A DNA stretch of 9,130 bases from Anaerolineaceae bacterium. Its GTDB lineage: Bacteria; Chloroflexota; Anaerolineae; Anaerolineales; Anaerolineaceae. Shown here piece after piece: positions 1-5,422 of this stretch; position 1 is the first letter of the stretch, and every line of letters starts with the position of its first letter. Both the position numbers and the translations under genes were made by a program. The stretch covers positions 1 to 9,130 of the forward strand of contig PMIV01000167.1 of assembly GCA_003158355.1 (NCBI GenBank). Direction: 5' to 3'. The notes below the pieces were generated by a model. The model was not told the DNA's origin, made no database searches, and was given only the letters and a program-made list of their open reading frames with translations.

Positions 1-2
1 AC

Positions 3-194
3 GCCATAGACTATGAGGCTATGGCGCAATGCATTAATGAAGCAGCACATAAACTGCTCAAAATTCAGGTAGGGAGGTCATGGGTGGTTATGAAAAAGCG
101 AATGGATCCTTTTGTATGTGAGCCTGAGATATTCCTCGGGGTTTCCAGTCCATTGGGGGTGGTCTTGGAGAGAAGTGGGAGATTGATCTCTTGA
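3..194 (+). CDS. Possible C-terminal end of an upstream gene, or a 36-aa small ORF (unidentified)
   Basis: This frame is open from the left edge to a TGA at 192-194; the other two + frames stop within the first 16 bases. The first 20 or so codons read like an amphipathic helix (YEAMAQCINEAAHKLLK), which favours the tail of a real protein entering from the left. An alternative is a short ORF starting at GTG 84, because AGGGAGG at 71-77 is a strong ribosome binding site 6 nt ahead of it (ATG 90 is in the same frame). The stop overlaps the TTG start of the phosphatase gene by 4 bp (TTGA), which suggests translational coupling. I do not recognise the family and see no domain. Confidence 0.35.
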   Translation, partial: AIDYEAMAQCINEAAHKLLKIQVGRSWVVMKKRMDPFVCEPEIFLGVSSPLGVVLERSGRLIS

Positions 195-1012
195 AAAATT
201 GTTTGCCAGTGATTGAATGCAGTAGTTTGAGTGAAGTTGGGCCAGTCCGCGAAGATAACCAGGACTCCATCCATCTCCCGGATGAAAACTGCTCAGCCGA
301 TTCAGGTCTGCTATTTGCGGTGGCAGACGGCATGGGCGGGTTTGCAAGGGGAGGTTTGGCCAGTCAATTGGCTTTGCAGACATTTACCGAAACGATATAC
401 GGAGGCAACAACAAACCAGGATCGAAAACTTTGCGCCGCGGAGTAGAGGCGGCCAATTTAAGTGTGTATAAAACAGCAGAAAAACTAAAAACCGGGCGTA
501 TGGGCACCACGCTTACAGCTGCTTTTATTTTGAATGACAAAATGCAGTTGACTCACGTGGGCGACAGCCGCGCGTATTTGGTGCGAAAACAAAGATCTAT
601 CTGCCTCACTTGCGATCATACCGTGGTGGGTGACCTGGTGCGCGCAAAATTGATTCCGCCAGATAAAGTGCGCACGCACGCACAGCGGTCGATACTCACA
701 AAAGCAATCGGAATCGGGTTGTTTGTGACTCCGGATATATATGAAATTAAGTTACAAGAAGACGATTATTATATTTTATGTTCTGATGGAGTTTGGTCTG
801 TGATCCAAGATAATGAATTCGCGCAGGTCGTCAATGAAAGTGAAGGGATCAACCAGGTCAGCGAGAATATCATCCGTTTAGCTATGGCGCGCGAAACTGA
901 TGACAATGCCACCGTGGTTGCTCTTCATATTCAAAGCCTTCTTCCGGTTGAAACAAAAGAGGATCACCATCCTATAAAGAACTGGTTTACAAAGGGAAGG
1001 AACCTGACCTAA
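191..1012 (+). CDS. PP2C-family Ser/Thr protein phosphatase
   Basis: A metal-dependent (Mn/Mg) PP2C phosphatase, predicted to remove phosphate from Ser/Thr residues in the cytosol. It is 273 aa, the usual size of a bacterial single-domain PP2C (PrpC/Stp type). All signature motifs are present in order: GPVREDNQDS (17-26), VADGMGG with metal-ligand D46, GRMGTTL (102-108), HVGDSRAY (122-129), the LT.DHT element (139-144), CSDGVW with D199, and DDNATVV with D238. No membrane segment is seen. The start is TTG 191, behind GGGAG at 177-181; a later start would lose the N-terminal GPVREDNQD motif. The stop shares a base with the kinase start (TAATG), so the pair is probably translated together, and the kinase or its substrates are the likely targets. 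The assignment is firm; the substrate is unknown. Confidence 0.95.
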   Translation: MKNCLPVIECSSLSEVGPVREDNQDSIHLPDENCSADSGLLFAVADGMGGFARGGLASQLALQTFTETIYGGNNKPGSKTLRRGVEAANLSVYKTAEKLKTGRMGTTLTAAFILNDKMQLTHVGDSRAYLVRKQRSICLTCDHTVVGDLVRAKLIPPDKVRTHAQRSILTKAIGIGLFVTPDIYEIKLQEDDYYILCSDGVWSVIQDNEFAQVVNESEGINQVSENIIRLAMARETDDNATVVALHIQSLLPVETKEDHHPIKNWFTKGRNLT

Positions 1013-2013
1013 TGAAGAGCTATGCTATAATTTCAGATAAGATGTTTCAAATCGGGGATCAATTCGACCGTTATCAGATACAGGCTCACCTGGCCCAGGG
1101 AGGTATGAGCGATATTTACCGTGCCTTCGATCTGGTGAACCAGCGGACAGTTGTGATAAAAATTCCTGATCAATCCATTATCGGCGACCCCGCTCAATAC
1201 GAGCGGTTTCAAAGAGAACTCGAAGTAATTAATACTTTAGACAATCCCGCTATTCTCAAGGGCCTCGGCTCAGGCAAATACAATCGCATTCCCTACCTGG
1301 TGACAGAATTCGTCGATGGGAAGTCCCTAAGAATATTGATCGATGAATCAGCCCCGCTGCCGGCAGAACGCACCGTTCAACTGGTGCGCAAGATTGCCGA
1401 GGGTATGGCTTATTGCCATGCAAACAACGTCATCCACCGCGATCTGAAACCAGAGAATATTTTCATTTCTGCCGAAGATCAACCGGTGATTATGGATTTT
1501 GGCCTGGCTCTGACCAAAGGATCGCACCGGGTGACTTATTCTAACCTGAGCGCCACCATGGGTACCCCCGACTATATGGCTCCGGAACAGATCGAAGGAC
1601 AACGCGGCGACCAGAGAACGGACGTCTACGCCCTGGGGACGATTTTCTTTGAATTATTGACCGGGCAGACCCCCTTCACCGGGGATAACAATATGGCTGT
1701 CATGTCACAGCACTTACAAAAAACGGCTCCACGAGTGGATAAGCTCCGGAACGATGTGCCAATCGAATTGGCTGCCATTGTGGCTCGCTGCCTGGCGAAC
1801 AACCCCGATGACCGATATCCAAATATGCAAGCACTGATCAACGACCTGGATCACCCGGAATCGGTCAATATCAGTATCCTTGATAAACTGGATTCGAATT
1901 CCGGTGGCTCTGCATTCTTTCATTCAGAGGCAGTTAAAGGAATCGGGATAGCGCTGTCTATTTTGACAGCATTTGCGCTTCTGGCTTTTCTTTTACAAAC
2001 TCTGCACCATTAG
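1012..2013 (+). CDS. Hanks-type Ser/Thr protein kinase with a C-terminal membrane anchor
   Basis: A eukaryote-like Ser/Thr kinase of 333 aa. The kinase domain runs from about residue 20 to 285: glycine-rich loop LAQGGMS (27-33), catalytic Lys50 in VVIK, helix-C Glu69, HRDLKPEN with Asp144, DFG with Asp162, and GTPDYMAPEQ (184-193). Arg143 before the catalytic Asp makes it an RD kinase, normally switched on by phosphorylation of the activation loop, which has several Ser/Thr (S171, T175, S177, S180, T182, T185). The first loop glycine is Ala (A28). One hydrophobic segment (about 310-328) ends five residues from the C-terminus, so the protein is predicted to be tail-anchored with a cytosolic kinase and no outer sensor such as PASTA. 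GGAAGG at 995-1000 lies 11 nt before ATG 1012; an in-frame ATG at 1042 would remove only ten residues. It overlaps the phosphatase gene by 1 bp and precedes glnA by 22 bp. Confidence 0.94.
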   Translation: MKSYAIISDKMFQIGDQFDRYQIQAHLAQGGMSDIYRAFDLVNQRTVVIKIPDQSIIGDPAQYERFQRELEVINTLDNPAILKGLGSGKYNRIPYLVTEFVDGKSLRILIDESAPLPAERTVQLVRKIAEGMAYCHANNVIHRDLKPENIFISAEDQPVIMDFGLALTKGSHRVTYSNLSATMGTPDYMAPEQIEGQRGDQRTDVYALGTIFFELLTGQTPFTGDNNMAVMSQHLQKTAPRVDKLRNDVPIELAAIVARCLANNPDDRYPNMQALINDLDHPESVNISILDKLDSNSGGSAFFHSEAVKGIGIALSILTAFALLAFLLQTLHH

Positions 2014-2035
2014 CTGATTCCCGTGGAAGGAAAAA

Positions 2036-3379
2036 ATGGCCAATTTGTCTGACTCAATTAATGAAATCCTGTCACGCGTCGAAAAAGAAAAAATCTATTA
2101 CATCGACCTGCAGTTCACTGATGTGGTTGGGGTGGTCAAGAACGTCACGATACCAGCGCATGAACTACCGGAGGCCTTAAGCAACGGCATTTGGTTTGAC
2201 GGTTCTTCGATCGAAGGTTTTGCGCGCATCGCTGAAAGCGATATGCATTTACGACCGGATCCATCCACCTTTACTGTGATCCCGTGGTTGAGCGGGGGAG
2301 AGGCAACTGCCCGGTTAATCTGTGATGTCTACACTCCGGACGGACAACCTTTTTTGGGTGACCCGCGCACGGTGCTGAGAAGAGTTCTGGCTGACGCTGC
2401 CAAGATGGGTTTCAATTTCAATACTGGTCCGGAATTGGAATTTTTTCTGCTCAAGCCAAATGCGGCGGATGGCAGCCTGATCCCGCCCGTTCCCCATGAC
2501 AGCGCCAGCTACTTCGACGCTCCCTCGGATATGGCCGCCGGGCTCAGACGCCAGATGGCAACCACATTGGAAGCGCTAGGGCTGCAAGTGGAAGCCATGC
2601 ATCACGAAGGCGCAACCGGGCAGCACGAAATCGACTTTAGGTATGCAGGGGCCCTTTCGACTGCTGACAGTGCAATCACGTTGCGTGTCGCGCTCAAAGT
2701 GATCGCTCAACAAAATGGCCTATATTGCACATTTATGCCCAAACCCATCCAGGGGATCAACGGCAGCGGCATGCACGTCCATCAAAGCCTGGAATATATC
2801 GCGACCGGGAAAAATGCCTTCGCCGACCCAGGGGATGCGCACGGCCTCTCGAAAATAGCCAAACAGTTTATTGCAGGGCAACTGGCTCATGCTAAAGGCA
2901 TGTGCGCAGTTCTAGCACCGTTAATCAATTCTTATAAACGGCTGGTCGCCGGTTACGAAGCGCCCGTTTATATCAGTTGGGCGCGGATCAACCGCTCCGC
3001 ACTGATAAGGGTGCCGCGCGCTATTGTACCCGAAGCCACTCGTCTTGAGATACGCTGCCCGGACCCAAGCTGCAATCCATACCTGGCGTTTGCTGTCATG
3101 CTGGCTGCCGGCCTGGATGGGATACGGCGCGAGCTGACGGTTCCAGAGGCGACCGAAGAAAACATTTATCTCATGGATAATACGAACCATAACATGCCCA
3201 ATTTGCTGCCGGGTTCGCTGAATCAGGCGCTGATTGCTCTGGAAGAGGACAAAGTTATCCAGGCAGCATTGGGTGCACACACCTGCGAACGTTTTATCAG
3301 TGCCAAACGGCTGGAATGTGAAGAGTACCGTTTGATCGTTACAGATTGGGAACTTGGTAAATACTTGCCAAATTATTGA
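2036..3379 (+). CDS. glnA: Glutamine synthetase, type I alpha-like (GSI-alpha)
   Basis: Makes glutamine from glutamate, ammonia and ATP; type I enzymes are cytosolic dodecamers. At 447 aa it is close to the short GSI-alpha enzymes (Bacillus GlnA is 444 aa). Visible landmarks: FDGSSIEG with ammonium-site Asp55, ESDM (67-70), GPELEFF with metal ligands Glu133 and Glu135, HEGATGQHEID, the ATP-side block [17 protein letters not shown], the flap GYEAP with Glu308, NRSALIR, and CPDPSCNPYLAF. Arg64 in IEGFARI aligns with Bacillus Arg62, known for glutamine feedback inhibition. The region matching the adenylylation loop reads NIYLMDN rather than LYDLP, and the alpha/beta insert of longer enzymes is missing, so control by adenylylation is unlikely. 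GGAAGG at 2025-2030 is 5 nt before ATG. It lies 22 bp after the kinase gene with no terminator between, so co-transcription with the kinase and phosphatase is probable. Confidence 0.97.
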   Translation: MANLSDSINEILSRVEKEKIYYIDLQFTDVVGVVKNVTIPAHELPEALSNGIWFDGSSIEGFARIAESDMHLRPDPSTFTVIPWLSGGEATARLICDVYTPDGQPFLGDPRTVLRRVLADAAKMGFNFNTGPELEFFLLKPNAADGSLIPPVPHDSASYFDAPSDMAAGLRRQMATTLEALGLQVEAMHHEGATGQHEIDFRYAGALSTADSAITLRVALKVIAQQNGLYCTFMPKPIQGINGSGMHVHQSLEYIATGKNAFADPGDAHGLSKIAKQFIAGQLAHAKGMCAVLAPLINSYKRLVAGYEAPVYISWARINRSALIRVPRAIVPEATRLEIRCPDPSCNPYLAFAVMLAAGLDGIRRELTVPEATEENIYLMDNTNHNMPNLLPGSLNQALIALEEDKVIQAALGAHTCERFISAKRLECEEYRLIVTDWELGKYLPNY

Positions 3380-3441
3380 TCGCTGCCTTTGAAAAGGTAA
3401 CTGTTCAATCGGAAAAAAAACTTAATGGCAAGGCCAGCCTG

Positions 3442-3491
3442 CATGCGAAGTGTCAAAAGTGGTGCGGTCAAAGGCGACCGCCCCCTTATTT
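3442..3491. repeat. Dispersed hairpin repeat, copy 1
   Basis: CATGCGAA at 3442 is followed after 11 bases by a hairpin with arms GGTGCGGTC (3461-3469) and GACCGCCCC (3476-3484) around the 6-nt loop AAAGGC, then CTTATTT. One position of the 9-bp stem is mismatched (T against C). A second copy lies at 8868-8921 with the same layout. It could also act as a weak transcription terminator for the phosphatase-kinase-glnA operon, since it starts 62 bp after the glnA stop and is followed by a short T-rich stretch. Confidence 0.65.
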
Positions 3492-3512
3492 ACTGGTTAG
3501 TGTCCCGAAAAT

Positions 3513-3529
3513 CCATTTTTGAAAAATGG
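3513..3529. repeat. Near-perfect 17-bp inverted repeat
   Basis: CCATTTTT (3513-3520) and AAAAATGG (3522-3529) are perfect complements around a single G. The arms are A/T-rich, and a transcript would need a few unpaired bases at the tip. It lies between the repeat copy and the strong terminator-like hairpin. Its role is unknown; a remnant end of a mobile element is possible but I do not recognise one. Confidence 0.5.
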
Positions 3530-3562
3530 GGCAGATGATAAATTCATGTGCAGGAAAGAGCA

Positions 3563-3593
3563 AAAATCCGGTTCAAAAAAGGAACCGGGTTTT
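3563..3593. terminator. Strong terminator-like hairpin, probably usable in both directions
   Basis: A 12-bp stem with one G-T pair has left arm 3563-3574 (AAAATCCGGTTC) and right arm 3582-3593 (GAACCGGGTTTT), with an A-rich 7-nt loop. On the + strand the right arm ends in TTTT followed by CC; on the minus strand the other arm ends in TTTTT followed by G. This A-stem-T layout is that of an intrinsic terminator. It probably marks the true end of the first glnA transcript. Confidence 0.7.
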
Positions 3594-3603
3594 CCTAAGC
3601 AGA

Positions 3604-3624
3604 CTCTGAAGAATCTCTTCGGAG
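3604..3624. repeat. 9-bp stem hairpin
   Basis: CTCTGAAGA (3604-3612) pairs with TCTTCGGAG (3616-3624) over nine positions with one G-T pair and the 3-nt loop ATC. It follows the terminator-like hairpin by 10 bases. No T-run follows. The function is not known. Confidence 0.45.
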
Positions 3625-3642
3625 ACCGGTGGTTTAAAACAG

Positions 3643-3656
3643 TACCCATTTGGGTA
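3643..3656. promoter_or_regulatory. 14-bp inverted repeat next to a promoter, operator-like
   Basis: TACCCA (3643-3648) and TGGGTA (3651-3656) are perfect complements with TT between. The repeat ends one base before a -35-like hexamer at 3658. This is a typical place for a dimeric regulator to bind. No specific regulator family is recognised from the half-site. Confidence 0.4.
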
Positions 3657-3657
3657 A

Positions 3658-3686
3658 TGTACAGAAAAGGAAGCGCTCTCTATAAT
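3658..3686 (+). promoter_or_regulatory. Promoter candidate P1 for the second glnA
   Basis: TGTACA (3658-3663, 4 of 6 to TTGACA), a 17-base spacer, and a perfect TATAAT (3681-3686). Transcription would start near 3693 and give the second glnA an untranslated leader of roughly 228 nt. The inverted repeat at 3643-3656 abuts the -35 box. Confidence 0.5.
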
Positions 3687-3720
3687 AAACAGAATCTAAT
3701 TGAGTTTTTAATAGCAAGAC

Positions 3721-3748
3721 TTTACAGGTATACACAGTGATATATAAG
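3721..3748 (+). promoter_or_regulatory. Promoter candidate P2 for the second glnA
   Basis: TTTACA (3721-3726) matches the -35 consensus in 5 of 6 positions. After a 16-base spacer, TATAAG (3743-3748) matches the -10 consensus in 5 of 6. A start near 3755 would leave a leader of about 166 nt before the glnA start codon. The region is A/T-rich, so chance matches are possible. Confidence 0.5.
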
Positions 3749-3854
3749 TGATTTCGATTAAATTGGTTCATTTATTGGTTTGAAGCCTGAATTTTCTTGT
3801 GGTTGGTGTGTAAAAAAGTCGTTCCAAATGCGGGGTAACAGTTAAATAACATAC

Positions 3855-3868
3855 AATTTACGTAAATT
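3855..3868. promoter_or_regulatory. Perfect 14-bp palindrome upstream of the second glnA, operator-like
   Basis: AATTTACGTAAATT is its own reverse complement. It sits 52 bp before the glnA ATG and downstream of both promoter candidates, so a protein bound here could block transcription. Two TAACA direct repeats 11 bp apart (3836-3840 and 3847-3851) lie just upstream. It does not match the TGTNA-N7-TNACA GlnR/TnrA box or the GTA-N8-TAC NtcA box. Confidence 0.4.
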
Positions 3869-3920
3869 TGCTAAACCATTTTGTATTTATATCTGTAAGA
3901 CAAACAAAGGAGATTATCCA

Positions 3921-5333
3921 ATGGCTAAAACAGTAAAAGAAGTTGTTGAATTAGGAAAAACCGTAAAAATGGTGGACCTGCGGTTCATCGACCTGCCTGG
4001 AACCTGGCAGCATTTTTCCATTCCGGCCCATCGGCTCGATGTAGAGCTATTTGAGGACGGAATTCCCTTCGATGGTTCGTCTATTCGAGGTTTCCAGGAG
4101 ATCCATGAATCTGACATGCTTCTGCTTTTGGACCCAGAGACAGCCTTTATCGACCCTGTAGCTGAGATTCCCACCCTCGTGATCATCTGCAACGTGCACG
4201 ACCCGATCACCAAACAGGCCTACAGCCGTGATCCACGCTACGTTGCCAAGAAAGCCGAGGCCTACCTGAAACAAACAGGCATTGGCGATACTGCTTTCTT
4301 TGGCCCCGAAGCCGAGTTCTTTATTTTTGATAATGTTCGCTATGCCAGCAGCACCAACGAATCCTTCTATGCCATCGACAGCTCTGAAGGTTGGTGGAAC
4401 AGCGGTGACAGCACCAAGCAGAACTTTGGCGGACAGATCCAACCTAAACGCGGATATTTCCCTGTACCTCCGACCGATTCCCTGCAAACATTGCGCAGCA
4501 AGATCGTCATGGCGCTCGAAGAAACCGGCGTTGAAATGGAAATTCATCACCATGAAGTTGCCTCAGGCGGACAGGTTGAATTGGGAATGCGCTTCAACAC
4601 ACTGACCCGCATGGCTGACCAACTCTTGATCTATAAATATATTGCCAAGAACGTTTGCCACCAAAACGGAAAGACCGCGACCTTCATGCCCAAACCATTA
4701 TTTGGTGATAACGGCTCTGGAATGCATGTGCACTCTTCCATCTGGAAGGGAGCAAAGAATGTATTTTTCGATGCCTCCGGGTACGCGCAGCTTTCTGACA
4801 ATGCCAAATACTACATCGGCGGTCTGCTCAAACACGCTCCCGCTTTGCTAGCCTTGACCAACCCGACCACCAATTCCTATCGACGTCTTGTGCCAGGTTT
4901 TGAAGCACCAGTGAACCTGGCTTATTCTCAACGCAACCGCTCTGCGGTTTGCCGTATTCCAGTGACCAGCAGTGAGAAGGGCAAACGCGTCGAATTCCGT
5001 GCCCCTGATTCTACCAGTAACCCTTATTTGTGTTTTGCCGCACTTCTCATGGCTGGTCTGGACGGTATTCAGAATCGTATCGATCCGGGCAACCCGATCG
5101 ATAAAGATTTGTATGAATTGCCGGCTGAAGAAGCGAAACAGATCAAACAAGTCCCCGGTTCTCTCGGTGATGTATTGGCAGCCCTCGAAAAAGATCACGA
5201 TTTCTTGCTGAAGGGTGATGTCTTTACCAATGATCTGCTCGATGCTTATGTAACCTACAAACGCAAATTCGAACTCGACCCGGTACGCATCCGGCCAGTT
5301 CCGTATGAATTCATTCTCTACTACGATATCTAA
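3921..5333 (+). CDS. glnA: Glutamine synthetase, type I beta-like (GSI-beta, adenylylation site present)
   Basis: A second ATP-dependent glutamate-ammonia ligase, 470 aa, matching the 469-aa enterobacterial GlnA closely in length and register. Landmarks: FDGSS with Asp51, ESDM, GPEAEFF with Glu130 and Glu132, [29 protein letters not shown], flap GFEAP with Glu328, NRSAVCRIP, and [25 protein letters not shown] carries Tyr398, which falls exactly at the tyrosine that GlnE adenylylates in Escherichia coli (Tyr397 without Met). This enzyme may therefore be controlled by adenylylation, although no glnE or PII gene is in the window. The ribosome binding site AAAGGAG (3906-3912) is 8 nt from ATG. 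Long flanking gaps with promoter-like sequences upstream and a hairpin at 5366 downstream suggest a single-gene transcript. It is a distant paralogue of the glnA at 2036, not a recent duplicate. Confidence 0.97.
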   Translation: MAKTVKEVVELGKTVKMVDLRFIDLPGTWQHFSIPAHRLDVELFEDGIPFDGSSIRGFQEIHESDMLLLLDPETAFIDPVAEIPTLVIICNVHDPITKQAYSRDPRYVAKKAEAYLKQTGIGDTAFFGPEAEFFIFDNVRYASSTNESFYAIDSSEGWWNSGDSTKQNFGGQIQPKRGYFPVPPTDSLQTLRSKIVMALEETGVEMEIHHHEVASGGQVELGMRFNTLTRMADQLLIYKYIAKNVCHQNGKTATFMPKPLFGDNGSGMHVHSSIWKGAKNVFFDASGYAQLSDNAKYYIGGLLKHAPALLALTNPTTNSYRRLVPGFEAPVNLAYSQRNRSAVCRIPVTSSEKGKRVEFRAPDSTSNPYLCFAALLMAGLDGIQNRIDPGNPIDKDLYELPAEEAKQIKQVPGSLGDVLAALEKDHDFLLKGDVFTNDLLDAYVTYKRKFELDPVRIRPVPYEFILYYDI

Positions 5334-5365
5334 ATCATTTCTTCCTTTTCATTAGGTTTGCGCAA

Positions 5366-5394
5366 GGATGCCGGGAGCAATACTCTCGGCATCC
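5366..5394. terminator. Long hairpin after the second glnA, probable terminator
   Basis: GGATGCCGGGAG (5366-5377) pairs with CTCTCGGCATCC (5383-5394) over 12 positions, one a G-T pair, around the loop CAATA. It starts 32 bp after the glnA stop. No T-run follows, so it is not a textbook intrinsic terminator; it may instead stabilise the 3' end. It stands between glnA and the kinase promoter. Confidence 0.6.
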
Positions 5395-5406
5395 GCATAT
5401 CAGCAG

Positions 5407-5415
5407 TGTTACAAT
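5407..5415 (+). promoter_or_regulatory. Extended -10 promoter for the histidine kinase operon
   Basis: TG-T-TACAAT is an extended -10 element with 5 of 6 matches to TATAAT. No good -35 is seen, as is common for extended -10 promoters. The expected start, about 7 nt downstream, falls at 5422-5423, on the GTG start codon of the kinase ORF. Confidence 0.5.
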
Positions 5416-5422
5416 TTAATTT

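Larger units (their letters stand above)
3380..3920. other. Structured intergenic region between the two glnA genes
   Basis: A 541-bp gap with no convincing gene. From left to right it holds a dispersed hairpin repeat (3442-3491), a near-perfect short hairpin (3513-3529), a strong terminator-like hairpin (3563-3593), a 9-bp hairpin (3604-3624), a 14-bp inverted repeat (3643-3656), two promoter-like sequences (3658-3686 and 3721-3748) and a 14-bp palindrome (3855-3868). It ends with a strong ribosome binding site, AAAGGAG at 3906-3912. Base composition turns clearly A/T-rich after about 3600. The left part probably ends the first operon and the right part starts the second glnA. Confidence 0.7.

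Noticed and set aside
3519..3740. 73-codon + strand ORF starting with TTG between the glnA genes
   Set aside because: It runs straight through the terminator-like hairpin, two other inverted repeats and both promoter candidates, has no ribosome binding site, and its product looks like no protein family.
3855..3868. GlnR/TnrA or NtcA binding site
   Set aside because: Neither TGTNA-N7-TNACA nor GTA-N8-TAC is matched by the palindrome or its flanks.
3693..3920. Glutamine riboswitch in the leader of the second glnA
   Set aside because: I could not find the conserved core of the known glnA RNA motif by eye; the leader is A/T-rich without a clear multi-stem fold.
4047..4553. 168-codon minus-strand ORF inside the second glnA
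   Set aside because: It is antisense to a fully conserved glutamine synthetase; its openness is explained by codon use on the + strand.
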